A stretch of 64,000 bases of DNA from Hymenobacter volaticus. GTDB lineage: Bacteria > Bacteroidota > Bacteroidia > Cytophagales > Hymenobacteraceae. The translations under genes were made by a program, and so were the position numbers. Below, one piece after another: positions 1-8,526 of this stretch. The stretch lies in NCBI RefSeq assembly GCF_022921055.1, contig NZ_CP095061.1:3139501-3203500 (forward strand). The letters run 5' to 3'. The notes beneath the pieces are model-generated. The model saw only the letters and a list, made by a program, of their open reading frames with translations. It did no database searches and was not told the origin of the DNA. Position 1 is the first letter of the stretch. Every line of letters begins with the position of its first letter.

Positions 1-2
1 GG

Positions 3-644
3 CCCGCCACACGCAACGCGGTGCGGCAGCGCCTGCAAGTGAAATGGAGCGGCGGCTGGAAGCGGCTCAACCACGATCTGCACATCGTGCTCGGGTTCTA
101 TTCGGCGCTGTTTCTGTTTGTGTTTGCCTTCACGGGTTTGGCGTGGTCGTTTGAGTGGTTCAACAAAGGCATTTATGCCGTTACCAACTCTCCCATGCAG
201 CGCCCCGAGCCGCCAACTTCTGCCGCGCCAGCCGTAGCCGATGCCGCAGCTCTTACGCCGGATGCTGCTTTGACCTTGGCCCGTCAGCAAGCCCCTACCG
301 CCGAATACTATTCGCTCCAAATGCCCAAAGACCCCACGGGCAGCATCCGCGTAGCCACGCTGCGGCCAGGTGCGAGCTACGAAAATGCCACCGACGAAGT
401 GTACCTCGACCAATATTCGGGCACAGTTATCAGCAAGCAGACCTACGAGCAGCGCAGCTTAGGCCAGCGCGTGCGGGGCATGTTTAAGCCAGTACATACC
501 GGCTCCATCTACGGTTGGCCTTCCAAAGTTATCAGTCTTGTGGTGTGCCTGCTAGGTGTCACGTTCCCCATTACGGGTACCATCATGTGGCTGAACCGGC
601 TACGCAAAGCCAAAAAGAAACAGCGTAAAATGGTTGCAGCATAA
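3..644 (+). CDS. PepSY-associated TM helix protein (5' partial)
   Basis: C-terminal part of a PepSY-associated transmembrane protein, a family of inner-membrane proteins often linked to iron uptake or periplasmic reduction. The reading frame is open to the left window edge. The internal GTG at 21 is probably not the true start, because about 200 residues are present while the family usually has about 380-400. Visible are a membrane segment near the start (LHIVLGFYSALFLFVFAFTGLAW, abbreviated here to its core LFLFVFAFTGLAW), a periplasmic PepSY-like region with DEVYLDQYSGTVIS, the motif HTGSIYGWPSKV, and a last membrane helix (ISLVVCLLGVTFPITG) followed by a basic cytosolic tail. Family assignment is confident; the substrate or partner is unknown. 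A hairpin terminator lies 135 bases downstream. Confidence 0.8.
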   Translation, partial: PATRNAVRQRLQVKWSGGWKRLNHDLHIVLGFYSALFLFVFAFTGLAWSFEWFNKGIYAVTNSPMQRPEPPTSAAPAVADAAALTPDAALTLARQQAPTAEYYSLQMPKDPTGSIRVATLRPGASYENATDEVYLDQYSGTVISKQTYEQRSLGQRVRGMFKPVHTGSIYGWPSKVISLVVCLLGVTFPITGTIMWLNRLRKAKKKQRKMVAA

Positions 645-972
645 GGCAAATACAGAAAGACTTAGCAACTTATTGGCGGCGAAAAAAGTCCGTATCGCCC
701 TATCCAGCTAACCGTAATTTCGCTCTTGCAACGGTGCTCCCTGGAAACTTCGGGCTGCCCCAACCGTAAAACTTCGAAGCGTCAGGCAACTTCAGCCTGA
801 CGCTTTTATTTTGTCTGGTTGGGTTGTGCCACTCAAAGGCTGCCACCACACTTCCGCCTTGTGCCCTGCTAAGTGGTAGGGCGCCATCCGCTACCCTATT
901 GTTTAACGCGGCATTGAAGCCCAAGGCGGCTACAGCCACCTCATTTGCCTTGCTCCTATCACGCCTTTCTGT
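645..972. other. intergenic region with terminator
   Basis: A 328-base stretch without a credible gene between the PepSY protein and the transporter. The only structure seen is the hairpin at 779-803. Short reading frames here show no family resemblance. The promoter of the transporter gene should lie in the right-hand part, but I see no convincing TAnnTTTG box. Confidence 0.5.
779..807 (+). terminator. Rho-independent terminator
   Basis: Nine-base-pair perfect stem GCGTCAGGC / GCCTGACGC (779-787 and 795-803) with a 7-base loop, followed by TTTTATTTT. It would end the PepSY transcript. Confidence 0.8.
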
Positions 973-2004
973 ATGTCGTCACCTACTACTTCCAAGCCAA
1001 CAACCTCCGAAAACCCCTTCGTAGCCTTGCTCCGCCGGGCTGGGCTGCTCGACTGGTTTTTGCTAGGGTTGATGGGCACTGTAGCCTTGGCATATCTGGT
1101 ACCGGATGTAGGCAGCAAAGCAAGTCCGATACCCTGGAAGCTGCTGACTACAACAGGCGTGGCTTTGATTTTCTTTTTTTATGGGCTGCGGCTGAACCTG
1201 GAAAAGCTAAAAGCCGGGCTACGCAATTGGAAGCTCCACACGGTGGTACAGCTTACTACGTTTGTGGTGTTTCCACTGCTGGCGCTGGCCGTGCGGCCTT
1301 TTTTCGGCAACGAAAAGGCGGACCTGCTCTGGCAGAGTATTTTCTTTCTTTGCACGCTGCCTAGTACGGTTTCCACGTCGGTGGTGATGGTGGGCATTGC
1401 GGGTGGCAACTTGCCCGCGGCTATCTTCAATGCGAGCATTAGCAGTTTAATCGGCATCTTCCTCACCCCTATCTGGACCAGCCTTATTCTGCACACCGGC
1501 ACCGGGAACGGCCAGCTTTGGGGCTTGGCCCTCGACCTGACGTGGCAGGTGGTATTGCCCGTGGTGGTGGGCGTGCTGCTTAACCCGCGCTTTGGCAGCT
1601 TCGCCGAGCAGCACAAACAAACCCTGCGCACCTTCGACCAGATTGTTATCCTGCTCATCGTCTTCACGTCGTTCTGCGAGTCGTTTGCTGAAGGCGTTTT
1701 CCGCAGCTACATTCCCACCGATGTGCTGTTGCTCGGCTTGGGTATGGTGGCCCTGTACTTCGTGATTTTTGCGTTGGTGTGGGGCTTAAGTGCTTTGCTC
1801 GGTTTCACGCGCGAGGACCGGATTGTGGCGCTGTTCTGCGGATCGAAGAAGTCGTTGGTGCACGGCAGCGTCATGGCCAGCTTGCTGTTTCCAGCTACCG
1901 CCGCTACAGGTGCGTTGCTGCTGCCGCTGATGCTTTACCACGCCTTACAAATCATTTTGGCTAGTGTTATGGCGCAACGGATGGGCCAAAAAACGACTAT
2001 ATAG
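973..2004 (+). CDS. Bile acid:sodium symporter family protein (SBF-like)
   Basis: A 343-residue polytopic membrane protein with about nine to ten hydrophobic segments. It resembles the SBF-like/YfeH branch of the bile acid:Na+ symporter superfamily. Family-like features are the stretch GLRLNLEKLKAGLRNWKLH after helix 2, the TLPSTVSTSVVMVGIAGGN loop in the conserved core, and FCGSKKSLVHGSVMASLLF near the C-terminus. Real substrates of this branch are poorly known; organic anion or sodium-coupled transport is an inference from the family. The ATG at 973 is the first in frame and gives a short polar N-terminus before the first helix. It stands alone, with a terminator upstream and about 300 bases of AT-richer DNA downstream. 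Confidence 0.85.
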   Translation: MSSPTTSKPTTSENPFVALLRRAGLLDWFLLGLMGTVALAYLVPDVGSKASPIPWKLLTTTGVALIFFFYGLRLNLEKLKAGLRNWKLHTVVQLTTFVVFPLLALAVRPFFGNEKADLLWQSIFFLCTLPSTVSTSVVMVGIAGGNLPAAIFNASISSLIGIFLTPIWTSLILHTGTGNGQLWGLALDLTWQVVLPVVVGVLLNPRFGSFAEQHKQTLRTFDQIVILLIVFTSFCESFAEGVFRSYIPTDVLLLGLGMVALYFVIFALVWGLSALLGFTREDRIVALFCGSKKSLVHGSVMASLLFPATAATGALLLPLMLYHALQIILASVMAQRMGQKTTI

Positions 2005-2320
2005 TAGCATCAAAAAAATAGTATTATTCAGCAATAGCAATAGGTATATGCAATTGAATTACGAGGCGAAACAGCCAGTTGTGAGAATTACACTTTTCTG
2101 TGCTAGCATACAAGCTACTAATTGCTTAGTGCCGCTCTTACACTACTGTAGAGCTTCAGAACTGTGTAATAATGAATTTGGCGGCCGAAGTTCCAAGTGT
2201 AGGTTAGAACTACGCCGCTATTATCAATTGCCTGCACAATAGCATCCACGCAATAGTGTTTTTTCTAGTCGATTTGTTATATTTGAAGCTATTAAATACT
2301 TCAAGAGTCTGTTTCCCGGC
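2005..2320. other. AT-rich intergenic region
   Basis: A 316-base stretch, more AT-rich than its neighbours. A 92-codon open frame overlaps it (1964-2242) but has no family features and overlaps the transporter, so I do not call it. The right end contains the likely promoter of the ankyrin gene. Confidence 0.5.
2257..2285 (+). promoter_or_regulatory. Candidate Bacteroidota-type promoter of the ankyrin gene
   Basis: TATATTTG at 2278-2285 matches the TAnnTTTG -7 consensus of Bacteroidota promoters. A TGTT at 2257-2260 lies 17 bases upstream, in the position of the TTTG -33 element. The predicted start of transcription would leave a leader of roughly 30 bases before the ATG at 2321. Confidence 0.5.
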
Positions 2321-2773
2321 ATGAAAAAACTTCTTCTCGTTATTGTTTTATTTTCAGGTTTAGCTACCGTCACTCTAGCCCAAACGCCGACTCAAAAGGT
2401 GTATGCCGCCGTTGTGAAGAATAAGCCTGCTGACGTAGAGGCCTTACTGAAAGCTGGTGCCGACCCCAATGCTCCCGTTGAAATGATGCCAGGCTTTCCT
2501 ACTAGCTTTCTGATCCTGGCCGCCGGACGCAGCCAGACCGAAATCGTGAAAATTCTGCTTCAGCATAAAGCCTTAGTCAACAAGCCCGACAGCTTCAATG
2601 CCACTGCTCTGATGGCCGCGGCTGGCGAAGGCAACATGGAGCTGGTAACGCTTCTGCTGGCCGCTGGCGCCGATCCTAAGCTAAAAGACAACGATGGCAA
2701 AGATGCCTTGGCTAGCGCCAAGGAAAGCGGCAACGCCGAAGTACTGAAGCTCTTGCAAACCAAAAGCAAGTAG
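2321..2773 (+). CDS. Secreted ankyrin-repeat protein
   Basis: A 150-residue protein. Residues 1-20 form a signal peptide (MKKLLLVIVLFSGLATVTLA) with likely cleavage before QTPTQ. The rest is three to four ankyrin repeats: VYAAVVKNKPADVEALLKAG, a repeat ending in IVKILLQHKALVNKPD, then ALMAAAGEGNMELVTLLLAA and a C-terminal half repeat with DNDGKDALASAKESG. Ankyrin repeats mediate protein-protein contacts, so this is probably a periplasmic binding or inhibitor protein; the partner is not evident. It is monocistronic: a candidate promoter lies upstream and a strong terminator directly downstream. Confidence 0.9.
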   Translation: MKKLLLVIVLFSGLATVTLAQTPTQKVYAAVVKNKPADVEALLKAGADPNAPVEMMPGFPTSFLILAAGRSQTEIVKILLQHKALVNKPDSFNATALMAAAGEGNMELVTLLLAAGADPKLKDNDGKDALASAKESGNAEVLKLLQTKSK

Positions 2774-2801
2774 CCTTAGCCCCTACCTCACAACCAACAC
2801 C

Positions 2802-2839
2802 GCAAAAGCGGCCCCGCAGCAATGTCGGGCCGCTTTTGC
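2802..2839 (+). terminator. Hairpin terminator after the ankyrin gene
   Basis: Thirteen-base perfect arms GCAAAAGCGGCCC (2802-2814) and GGGCCGCTTTTGC (2827-2839) around a 12-base loop. The A-rich/T-rich arm ends make it look bidirectional. Confidence 0.8.
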
Positions 2840-2976
2840 AGTTTAGTGGCTGCTGGCCCGTATATTTCCAAGCGTCAGCCTGCCTCTAGGCTTGCTAACG
2901 TTACGCTCTGCCTCTGCCCGTCCCACCCCGGTTTCTCTACCTCAACTCAGCAAGCCTAGCCTCGATCTGCTTCTGC

Positions 2977-3576
2977 ATGGAGAACCTGTTACCTATTTTG
3001 TTTGCGTCGGTGGCCGGCGCGGGGCACGCTTTCGAGCCCGACCACTTGCTGGCCGTCAGCACCATGGTTTCGCGGCGCGATAGCACCTTGCTTGCCATGA
3101 AGGATGGCTTGTACTGGGGGCTTGGCCACACCACCATGATAGCGCTAGTGGGCTCCGTAATCTTACTCAGCCGAGCAACTTTTCTCACCTCCGGCTACTT
3201 TGAAGCGGCAGTAGGTTTGATGCTGGTAGTTATGGGGTTGAGCCGGCTGGCAGGCAAAGAGCCGTTGGGTTTCAAACTACCAACGGGCTCGGAACACCGG
3301 GTGGCATATACGGTGGGGCTGGTGCACGGCCTAGCGGGCAGCGGGGCGCTAGTGTTGCTGGTGATGAGTGAAATCCGTAGTCCGCTGCTGGGCATGCTCT
3401 ACTTGTTGGTATTTGGGGTAGGCTCCATCCTGGGCATGTTTGGCGTGGCGGGCCTGCTAAGCATACCCTATACTCCCCGTATGCGCCTAAGCCGCCGTCT
3501 GCGGCTGGTTACCGGCATCGTTTCATCATTGGTTTGCATCCTGTACGGTGGCTGGATGATATACGTGAATGTGTAA
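2977..3576 (+). CDS. ureH: Nickel permease-like protein, NicO/UreH family
   Basis: A 199-residue integral membrane protein with about six hydrophobic segments, encoded just upstream of the urease structural genes. The first helix carries GAGHAFEPDHLLAVS, which fits the histidine/aspartate motif of the NicO/RcnA/HupE-UreJ nickel and cobalt transporters. A second polar helix contains GLYWGLGHTTMI, another hallmark of UreH proteins. The expected role is supplying Ni2+ for urease maturation across the inner membrane; this follows from the family and the neighbourhood. The ATG at 2977 puts the metal-binding motif directly after a short N-terminus, as in homologues. A large palindromic repeat separates it from ureAB on the same strand. 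The gene symbol is used in the UreH sense. Confidence 0.82.
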   Translation: MENLLPILFASVAGAGHAFEPDHLLAVSTMVSRRDSTLLAMKDGLYWGLGHTTMIALVGSVILLSRATFLTSGYFEAAVGLMLVVMGLSRLAGKEPLGFKLPTGSEHRVAYTVGLVHGLAGSGALVLLVMSEIRSPLLGMLYLLVFGVGSILGMFGVAGLLSIPYTPRMRLSRRLRLVTGIVSSLVCILYGGWMIYVNV

Positions 3577-3599
3577 TTGTATACGAGCTATATCAGAAC

Positions 3600-3688
3600 G
3601 TCATGCTGAGCTTGCCGAAGCATCTCGCTCGACTCATTGATTGCTATTTGTGCCTGTGCGCGAGATGCTTCGGCAAGCTCAGCATGAC
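3600..3688. repeat. Palindromic intergenic repeat (CATGCTGAGC family), copy 1
   Basis: Perfect inverted repeat with 29-base arms (3600-3628 and 3660-3688) and a 31-base spacer. The left arm begins GTCATGCTGAGCTTGCCGAA and ends in CATCTCGC. It is the cleanest of several copies in this window (also near 6.8, 11.7, 19.5 and 32.0 kb). It lies in the transcribed gap between ureH and ureAB and could form a long RNA hairpin there. Confidence 0.9.
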
Positions 3689-3721
3689 AGTTTTTCGTTG
3701 TTCTTTTCCTAACATCAATCC

Positions 3722-4465
3722 ATGCACCTTTCGCCCAAAGACCTCGATAAGTTGGTGCTGCACCAAGCCGGTTTTGTAGCTCAAAAGCGCTATGCCCGCG
3801 GCCTGTTGCTTAACTATCCCGAAGCCATGGCTCTTATTGCTACGCAGCTCTTGGAGTTTATCCGCGACGGGGAGCGGGTGGCCGTGCTCATGGACAAGGG
3901 CAAACAGCTCTTGGGCTTGCAAGATGTGTTGCCCGGCGTGGCCGACATGATAGCCGAAGTACAGGTGGAAGGCACTTTCCCCGATGGCACCAAACTCGTA
4001 ACGGTGCACCACCCCATCTGCCGCGAACTGGGCAACCCGGAGCTTGCCCTCTATGCCTCCGGCCTCACGCGCACTACCAGCACAGTCGTCATGGACAACG
4101 TGGTGCATCCCAACCCCGGCGAGTATCAGTTGGCCTCAGAAGACATCGTCTTGAACGCCGACCGTGCCACCGTAGAGCTAGACGTGACCAATATGGGTGA
4201 CCGGCCGGTGCAAGTGGGTTCGCACTACCCATTCTTCGAAACAAACGCCGCCCTGCAATTCGACCGAGCCTTAGCCTACGGCTTCCGCCTCAACATCCCC
4301 GCCGGCACAGCTGTCCGCTTCGAGCCCGGCGAGCGGAAGCGGGTGACGCTAGTGGCCCTAGCTGGCGAGCGTATCGTGTACGGCGGCAACGGCTGGATTG
4401 ACGGAAAGCTGGATGAGGAAAACAAAGCACATGCTGTCCATAAAGTCACTAATGCGAAAAGGTAA
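3722..4465 (+). CDS. ureAB: Urease subunit gamma/beta fusion
   Basis: A 247-residue fusion of the two small urease subunits. Residues 1 to about 100 are the gamma subunit ([20 protein letters not shown], then [22 protein letters not shown] and [10 protein letters not shown]). Residues about 125-235 are the beta subunit ([55 protein letters not shown]). The gamma-beta order in one chain is the same as in Helicobacter UreA; many bacteria keep them separate. The product assembles with UreC into the cytosolic nickel urease that hydrolyses urea to ammonia and carbamate. An unknown ORF follows after 32 bases, then ureC. Confidence 0.96.
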   Translation: MHLSPKDLDKLVLHQAGFVAQKRYARGLLLNYPEAMALIATQLLEFIRDGERVAVLMDKGKQLLGLQDVLPGVADMIAEVQVEGTFPDGTKLVTVHHPICRELGNPELALYASGLTRTTSTVVMDNVVHPNPGEYQLASEDIVLNADRATVELDVTNMGDRPVQVGSHYPFFETNAALQFDRALAYGFRLNIPAGTAVRFEPGERKRVTLVALAGERIVYGGNGWIDGKLDEENKAHAVHKVTNAKR

Positions 4466-4497
4466 GTTCTATAGAAATATAATATTTAGTCGAAAAA

Positions 4498-4908
4498 ATG
4501 GAAGATCATTACTTCATATTTGTTCCCGCAGAAAGCGTCAACGAGGAAGAACTGTGTTTTAGTGAAGTAGTGGACTGGGGCGTACAACACAGGTCGCACC
4601 CTAACGTCCTGAATTTAACCGAAGACGATGTTTACTTTCTCGACTACCAAACCGAGGTTCTTAGTATCGTCAGCACCGAAAATGGTAACAGCATGGTGTG
4701 GGTTGGCGAGGATGACGCTGTTTATGAGGCCGACATTAAGCGTAGCATTCACGCGCGACTTAGCCATTACCTAGTAACCATGTCAGATAATGACCAATTG
4801 CAGAAAGAGCCAAGTAAGTTGGCGCGGGCTCAGACTCTTACCCGCCAGATTCTCTACCTGTTTGAGGTAGCCATCAGCACCGAGAAAAGCATCCATTTTC
4901 GATTCTGA
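4498..4908 (+). CDS. Uncharacterised protein inside the urease cluster
   Basis: A 136-residue, acidic, soluble protein that I do not recognise. It has no signal peptide or membrane segment, and no cysteine or histidine cluster that would mark a nickel chaperone; it does not look like UreE. Visible features are a short N-terminus (MEDHYFIFVPAESVNEEELC), a predicted beta-rich middle (VYFLDYQTEVLSIVS) and a helical C-terminus (LARAQTLTRQILYLFEVAIS). It starts 32 bases after ureAB and ends 60 bases before ureC, so it is probably co-transcribed. Its codon use is slightly more AT-rich than ureC. A urease-related role is only suggested by position; it may be a late insertion. Confidence 0.7.
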   Translation: MEDHYFIFVPAESVNEEELCFSEVVDWGVQHRSHPNVLNLTEDDVYFLDYQTEVLSIVSTENGNSMVWVGEDDAVYEADIKRSIHARLSHYLVTMSDNDQLQKEPSKLARAQTLTRQILYLFEVAISTEKSIHFRF

Positions 4909-4968
4909 TAAGCGGTCTTGACTTTATAATCCATAGCGTACAGTTGCGGCGCTAATTATCAACAGCCT

Positions 4969-6684
4969 ATGTCACTCCCCATCAACCGCCGCGCGTACGC
5001 CGATATGTACGGCCCCACCACCGGCGACAAAGTGCGCCTTGGCGACACGGATTTGCTGATTGAAGTCGAGCACGATTACACAGTGTACGGCGAGGAATGC
5101 AAGTTTGGAGGCGGCAAGGTGCTGCGCGACGGCATGGGCCAAGCGGCTGGCATCGCGCAAGCCGATGCGCTGGACTTGCTAATTAGCAACGCGCTGGTCG
5201 TGGACTATACGGGCATCTACAAGGCGGATATTGGTATCAAAAACGGGCGGATTGTGGGTATTGGGAAGGCTGGTAACCCGCACATTATGCCCGGCGTGAC
5301 ACCCGGCATGGTGGTGGGCGTAACCACCGAGGTTATTGCTGGCGAGGGGCAGATTCTAACGGCAGGGGCCATTGACTGTCACATTCACTTCATCAGCCCG
5401 CAGCAAATACCAGAGGCGCTGGCTTCGGGCATCACGACGATGGTGGGCGGCGGCACGGGACCGGCGGCTGGCACTACCGCTACCACCTGCACGCCGGGAG
5501 CTTTCTACCTGGAAATGATGATGCGTGCCACCGAGGCGTACCCGCTAAACTTCGGCTTCCTAGGCAAAGGCAACACTTCCCGCCCCGAGGGCCTAATTGA
5601 ACAGGTGGAAGCCGGTGCCCTGGGCTTTAAGCTGCACGAAGATTGGGGCACCACTCCCGCCGCCATCGACCAGTGCCTCACCATTGCCGAGTTGTACGAC
5701 GTGCAAGTGTGCATCCACACCGATACGCTCAACGAAAGTGGCTTCGTGGAAACCAGCACCGCCGCCTTCAAGGGCCGCACCATCCACGCCTACCACACCG
5801 AAGGCGCGGGCGGCGGCCACGCTCCCGACATCATCAAGATATGCGGCGAGCCCAACGTTATTCCCTCGTCCACCAACCCCACCCGGCCGTTCACGGTCAA
5901 CACCATCGACGAGCACCTGGATATGCTGATGGTCTGCCACCACCTCGACCGGAACATTCCCGAAGACGTGGCCTTTGCCGAAAGTCGCATCCGGGGCGAA
6001 ACCATTGCCGCCGAAGATATTTTGCACGATATGGGTGCGCTCAGCATCATTTCTTCCGACTCGCAGGCCATGGGCCGAGTGGGCGAAGTGCTGACTCGCA
6101 CCTGGCAAACGGCCCACAAAATGGCCCAACAGCGTGGCTCCCTGCCTGAGGATGCCGGGCGCGGTCACCACAATTTCCGGGTGAAGCGCTACGTGGCCAA
6201 GTACACCATTAACCCTGCCCGCGCCCACGGTTTCGCCGATGAGGTAGGCTCCGTAGAGCTAGGCAAACTGGCCGACTTGGTGCTGTGGAAACCACAGTTT
6301 TTCGGTGCCCGCCCCGAGATGATTATCAAGGGCGGCGTGATTGTGCAGTCCCAAATGGGTGACGCCAACGCCTCTATCCCAACGCCACAGCCCGCTTTTT
6401 CGCGCCCGATGTTTGGCTCTTTGGGTTCAGCCATTGGGCCGACATCGATGGTGTTTGTTTCGCAGACCTCTGTGGCGCATGTGCAGGCCAAGTACGGCCT
6501 CAGCAAGCAAGTAGTAGCCGTGCGCAACTGCCGCAGCGTGACCAAAAAAGATATGGCGCTCAACAACTATCTGCCCAACATTGAAGTCGACCCCGAAACC
6601 TATCGCGTAACCGTGGACGGCGTGCATCTCACCTGCGAGCCAGCCACCAAGTTGCCCTTAGCGCAGCTATACAACCTGTTTTAG
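4969..6684 (+). CDS. ureC: Urease subunit alpha (catalytic)
   Basis: A 571-residue catalytic subunit of nickel urease, full length for the family. Active-site residues are in place with a constant offset of four from Klebsiella numbering: His138 and His140 (AIDCHIHF), the carbamylated Lys221 (GFKLHEDWG), His250, His276 and Asp364 as nickel ligands, and the flap residues Cys323-His324 (MVCHHLDRN). It hydrolyses urea in the cytosol together with the UreAB fusion. The ATG at 4969 gives the standard start [20 protein letters not shown]. No break or missing residue is seen, so the enzyme should be active if nickel is loaded. Confidence 0.98.
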   Translation: MSLPINRRAYADMYGPTTGDKVRLGDTDLLIEVEHDYTVYGEECKFGGGKVLRDGMGQAAGIAQADALDLLISNALVVDYTGIYKADIGIKNGRIVGIGKAGNPHIMPGVTPGMVVGVTTEVIAGEGQILTAGAIDCHIHFISPQQIPEALASGITTMVGGGTGPAAGTTATTCTPGAFYLEMMMRATEAYPLNFGFLGKGNTSRPEGLIEQVEAGALGFKLHEDWGTTPAAIDQCLTIAELYDVQVCIHTDTLNESGFVETSTAAFKGRTIHAYHTEGAGGGHAPDIIKICGEPNVIPSSTNPTRPFTVNTIDEHLDMLMVCHHLDRNIPEDVAFAESRIRGETIAAEDILHDMGALSIISSDSQAMGRVGEVLTRTWQTAHKMAQQRGSLPEDAGRGHHNFRVKRYVAKYTINPARAHGFADEVGSVELGKLADLVLWKPQFFGARPEMIIKGGVIVQSQMGDANASIPTPQPAFSRPMFGSLGSAIGPTSMVFVSQTSVAHVQAKYGLSKQVVAVRNCRSVTKKDMALNNYLPNIEVDPETYRVTVDGVHLTCEPATKLPLAQLYNLF

Positions 6685-6785
6685 AGCTAAACTAGAGTTG
6701 GTTCCCCTCAGATAAATTCCGCGCATCAAGCGGCTTGGGCCAGGGGTGATTGACTAGTCATTGCTGACGTCGCCAAAGCATATCT

Positions 6786-6882
6786 GTCATGCTGAGCTTG
6801 CCGAAGCATCTTGCGTGCTGACGTTGTGGTACTAAATGAGTTTACTACACTAGCGAGATGCTTCGACTGCGCTCAGCATGAC
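6786..6882. repeat. Palindromic intergenic repeat (CATGCTGAGC family), copy 2
   Basis: Imperfect palindrome: left arm GTCATGCTGAGCTTGCCGAA with GCATCTTGCGTG, right arm CTAGCGAGATGCTTCG with CTGCGCTCAGCATGAC. The shared flank CTGACGTCGCCAAAG lies just to the left (from about 6764) and recurs at other copies, so the full unit is longer than the palindrome. It sits in the 312-base gap between ureC and ureF. Confidence 0.85.
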
Positions 6883-6918
6883 CGCCTTGATAAACAAGTG
6901 AAAATCAACCACCCTTAG

Positions 6919-6940
6919 CCCCTCCTCATCCGAGGAGGGG
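6919..6940 (+). terminator. GC-rich hairpin between ureC and ureF
   Basis: Inverted repeat CCCCTCCTC / GAGGAGGGG (6919-6927 and 6932-6940) with a 4-base loop, followed by AACTAGCTTTTCCTCTTT. It could be a weak terminator that lowers expression of the accessory genes relative to the structural genes. The downstream T-tract is broken. Confidence 0.45.
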
Positions 6941-6996
6941 AACTAGCTTTTCCTCTTTAGTTCTAGTTGTCAGCTTTCCCTCATCGATCAAACTGC

Positions 6997-7671
6997 ATGT
7001 CTCAATTCGTCCGGCTGTTGCACCTTGTGGACTCTGCTCTGCCGACGGGTTCGTTTGCTTACTCGTATGGGTTGGAGAGCAGTTTCACGTTTGGGTTGAT
7101 TAAGACGCCAACTGATTTTCGCCAGCATTTGTATGCGTATTTGCAGCAGGTGGCGAGCCTGGAGCTTCCATTTATGTACTCCTGCTTTACCGTACCGGCG
7201 TTAGGTGAGGAACTGCACCAATTGGCCGAAGAGTACGATGCGCAATTGCTGGTGCTCACGCTGCACCGGGCCAGCGTGACGCAGGGCAAAACGTGGCTGA
7301 AACTGCTAACCACGTTTTACCCTGATGCCGGTTTGCCAGAGCTACGTGCTTGGTTTGTTGCCCGGCAACTACCGCTACACTTTACCCTCAGTTTTACGCT
7401 GGCGCTGAAACAAGCTGACTTTCCGCTACCCGATTTGCAAGCAGTGTATCTGCACATGGCATTGCGCGACCAGCTTAGTGCCGCCATCCGCTTGGGCTTC
7501 CTTGGCCCATTGGAAGGTCACCGGCTGCAACATGATTTTTACACCGTGTTCGAGCATTTGCTTGCCCGCTTTGCTCGGCAATCTTACCAAGAAGCAACTC
7601 GCTCGGCCTTCTTACTCGATACCACGCAAACCTTACACGAGGATATTTACTCTAAACTGTTTCAGAACTAG
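6997..7671 (+). CDS. ureF: Urease accessory protein UreF
   Basis: A 224-residue UreF, the accessory protein that bridges UreD and UreG in the apo-urease activation complex and gates GTP hydrolysis. The N-terminus MSQFVRLLHLVDSALPTGSF followed by AYSYGLES is the typical UreF signature, which decides the start at the ATG 6997 over an upstream in-frame TTG at 6967. Other family features are the all-helical composition and the tail with SLAxRxx-like HMALRDQLSAAIRLGFLGP. It lies 73 bases before ureG on the same strand. Confidence 0.92.
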   Translation: MSQFVRLLHLVDSALPTGSFAYSYGLESSFTFGLIKTPTDFRQHLYAYLQQVASLELPFMYSCFTVPALGEELHQLAEEYDAQLLVLTLHRASVTQGKTWLKLLTTFYPDAGLPELRAWFVARQLPLHFTLSFTLALKQADFPLPDLQAVYLHMALRDQLSAAIRLGFLGPLEGHRLQHDFYTVFEHLLARFARQSYQEATRSAFLLDTTQTLHEDIYSKLFQN

Positions 7672-7744
7672 CACTTCGACTTTCCAAACGCTGTAGAGAC
7701 GCAACACTTCCCTTTATTCGCAACTTCACAACTTCACCTGTCAT

Positions 7745-8500
7745 ATGGCTTTTGCTGATAAACTCGCCCTGCTGCTACACGGCCACACCCACGAGTCAAT
7801 GGAGTCGCCGGGCGACTTCAACGAGCGGCAAACGCGGCGGCTTCCCTCCTACCGCAATTTCCGCAAGCGCGCATTCACCGTGGGCATTGGAGGGCCGGTA
7901 GGCACCGGCAAAACGGCATTGCTTAAAGCCCTGTGCGAGCGGCTGCGCAGCGAGTACCAACTAGGTGTAGTGACCAACGACATTTTCACCCGCGAAGACG
8001 CCGAATTTCTAATTCGGAATAGCGCCCTGAGTGCCGACCGCATCGTAGGAGTGGAAACGGGAGGCTGCCCGCACGCGGCTATTCGGGAAGATATTTCGGT
8101 GAACATGGACGCGCTGGAAGACCTGATGGTGCGCTTCCCCACCCTAGATCTGCTGTTTGTGGAAAGCGGCGGCGACAACCTGGCCGCCCACTTCAGCCGC
8201 GAGCTAGTCGATTATTCCATCTACGTTATCGACGTATCGGGCGGCGACAAAATTCCGCGCAAAGGCGGCCCCGGCATCACGCAGTCCGACTTGCTGGTCA
8301 TCAACAAAATCGACCTCAAAGACCTTATTCGCGCCGACTTGGGCGTAATGGAGCGCGACTCTCGCCGGATGCGCGGCGAAGGGCCCTTCCTCTTTGCTCG
8401 CGCCCTCGACGGTTTCGGCCTCGACGAAATCATTGAGCACATCCACGCTGCCAAAGCCCGTGCCTTCGCGTCGGTGAACGAGGACCGGCGTCCCCGCTAG
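7745..8500 (+). CDS. ureG: Urease accessory GTPase UreG with His-containing N-terminal extension
   Basis: A 251-residue SIMIBI-class GTPase that delivers nickel to urease. Visible motifs are the P-loop GGPVGTGKT (about residues 49-57), the metal-binding CPH (108-110, in [11 protein letters not shown]), ESGGDN and the guanine-specificity NKID. It is about 45 residues longer than the usual bacterial UreG (around 205) because of an N-terminal extension that includes LLHGHTHE (His12, His14, His16). Since no ureE is present in the window, this extension could serve as a nickel-holding segment, as in plant UreG; that is an inference. It converges with ureD, with 26 bases between the stops. Confidence 0.95.
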   Translation: MAFADKLALLLHGHTHESMESPGDFNERQTRRLPSYRNFRKRAFTVGIGGPVGTGKTALLKALCERLRSEYQLGVVTNDIFTREDAEFLIRNSALSADRIVGVETGGCPHAAIREDISVNMDALEDLMVRFPTLDLLFVESGGDNLAAHFSRELVDYSIYVIDVSGGDKIPRKGGPGITQSDLLVINKIDLKDLIRADLGVMERDSRRMRGEGPFLFARALDGFGLDEIIEHIHAAKARAFASVNEDRRPR

Positions 8501-8526
8501 CACTTCTCCCGTCTGGTTGACGGAGT

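Noticed and set aside
1964..2242. 92-codon open frame after the transporter
   Set aside because: It overlaps the transporter end, has AT-rich intergenic composition and no family features.
4498..4908. The ORF between ureAB and ureC as UreE
   Set aside because: No UreE-like length pattern, metal-binding histidines or His-rich tail; the sequence does not fit.
5593..6228. Long antisense open frames inside ureC
   Set aside because: They mirror the highly conserved ureC codons in GC-rich DNA and show no protein-like motifs; shadows of ureC.
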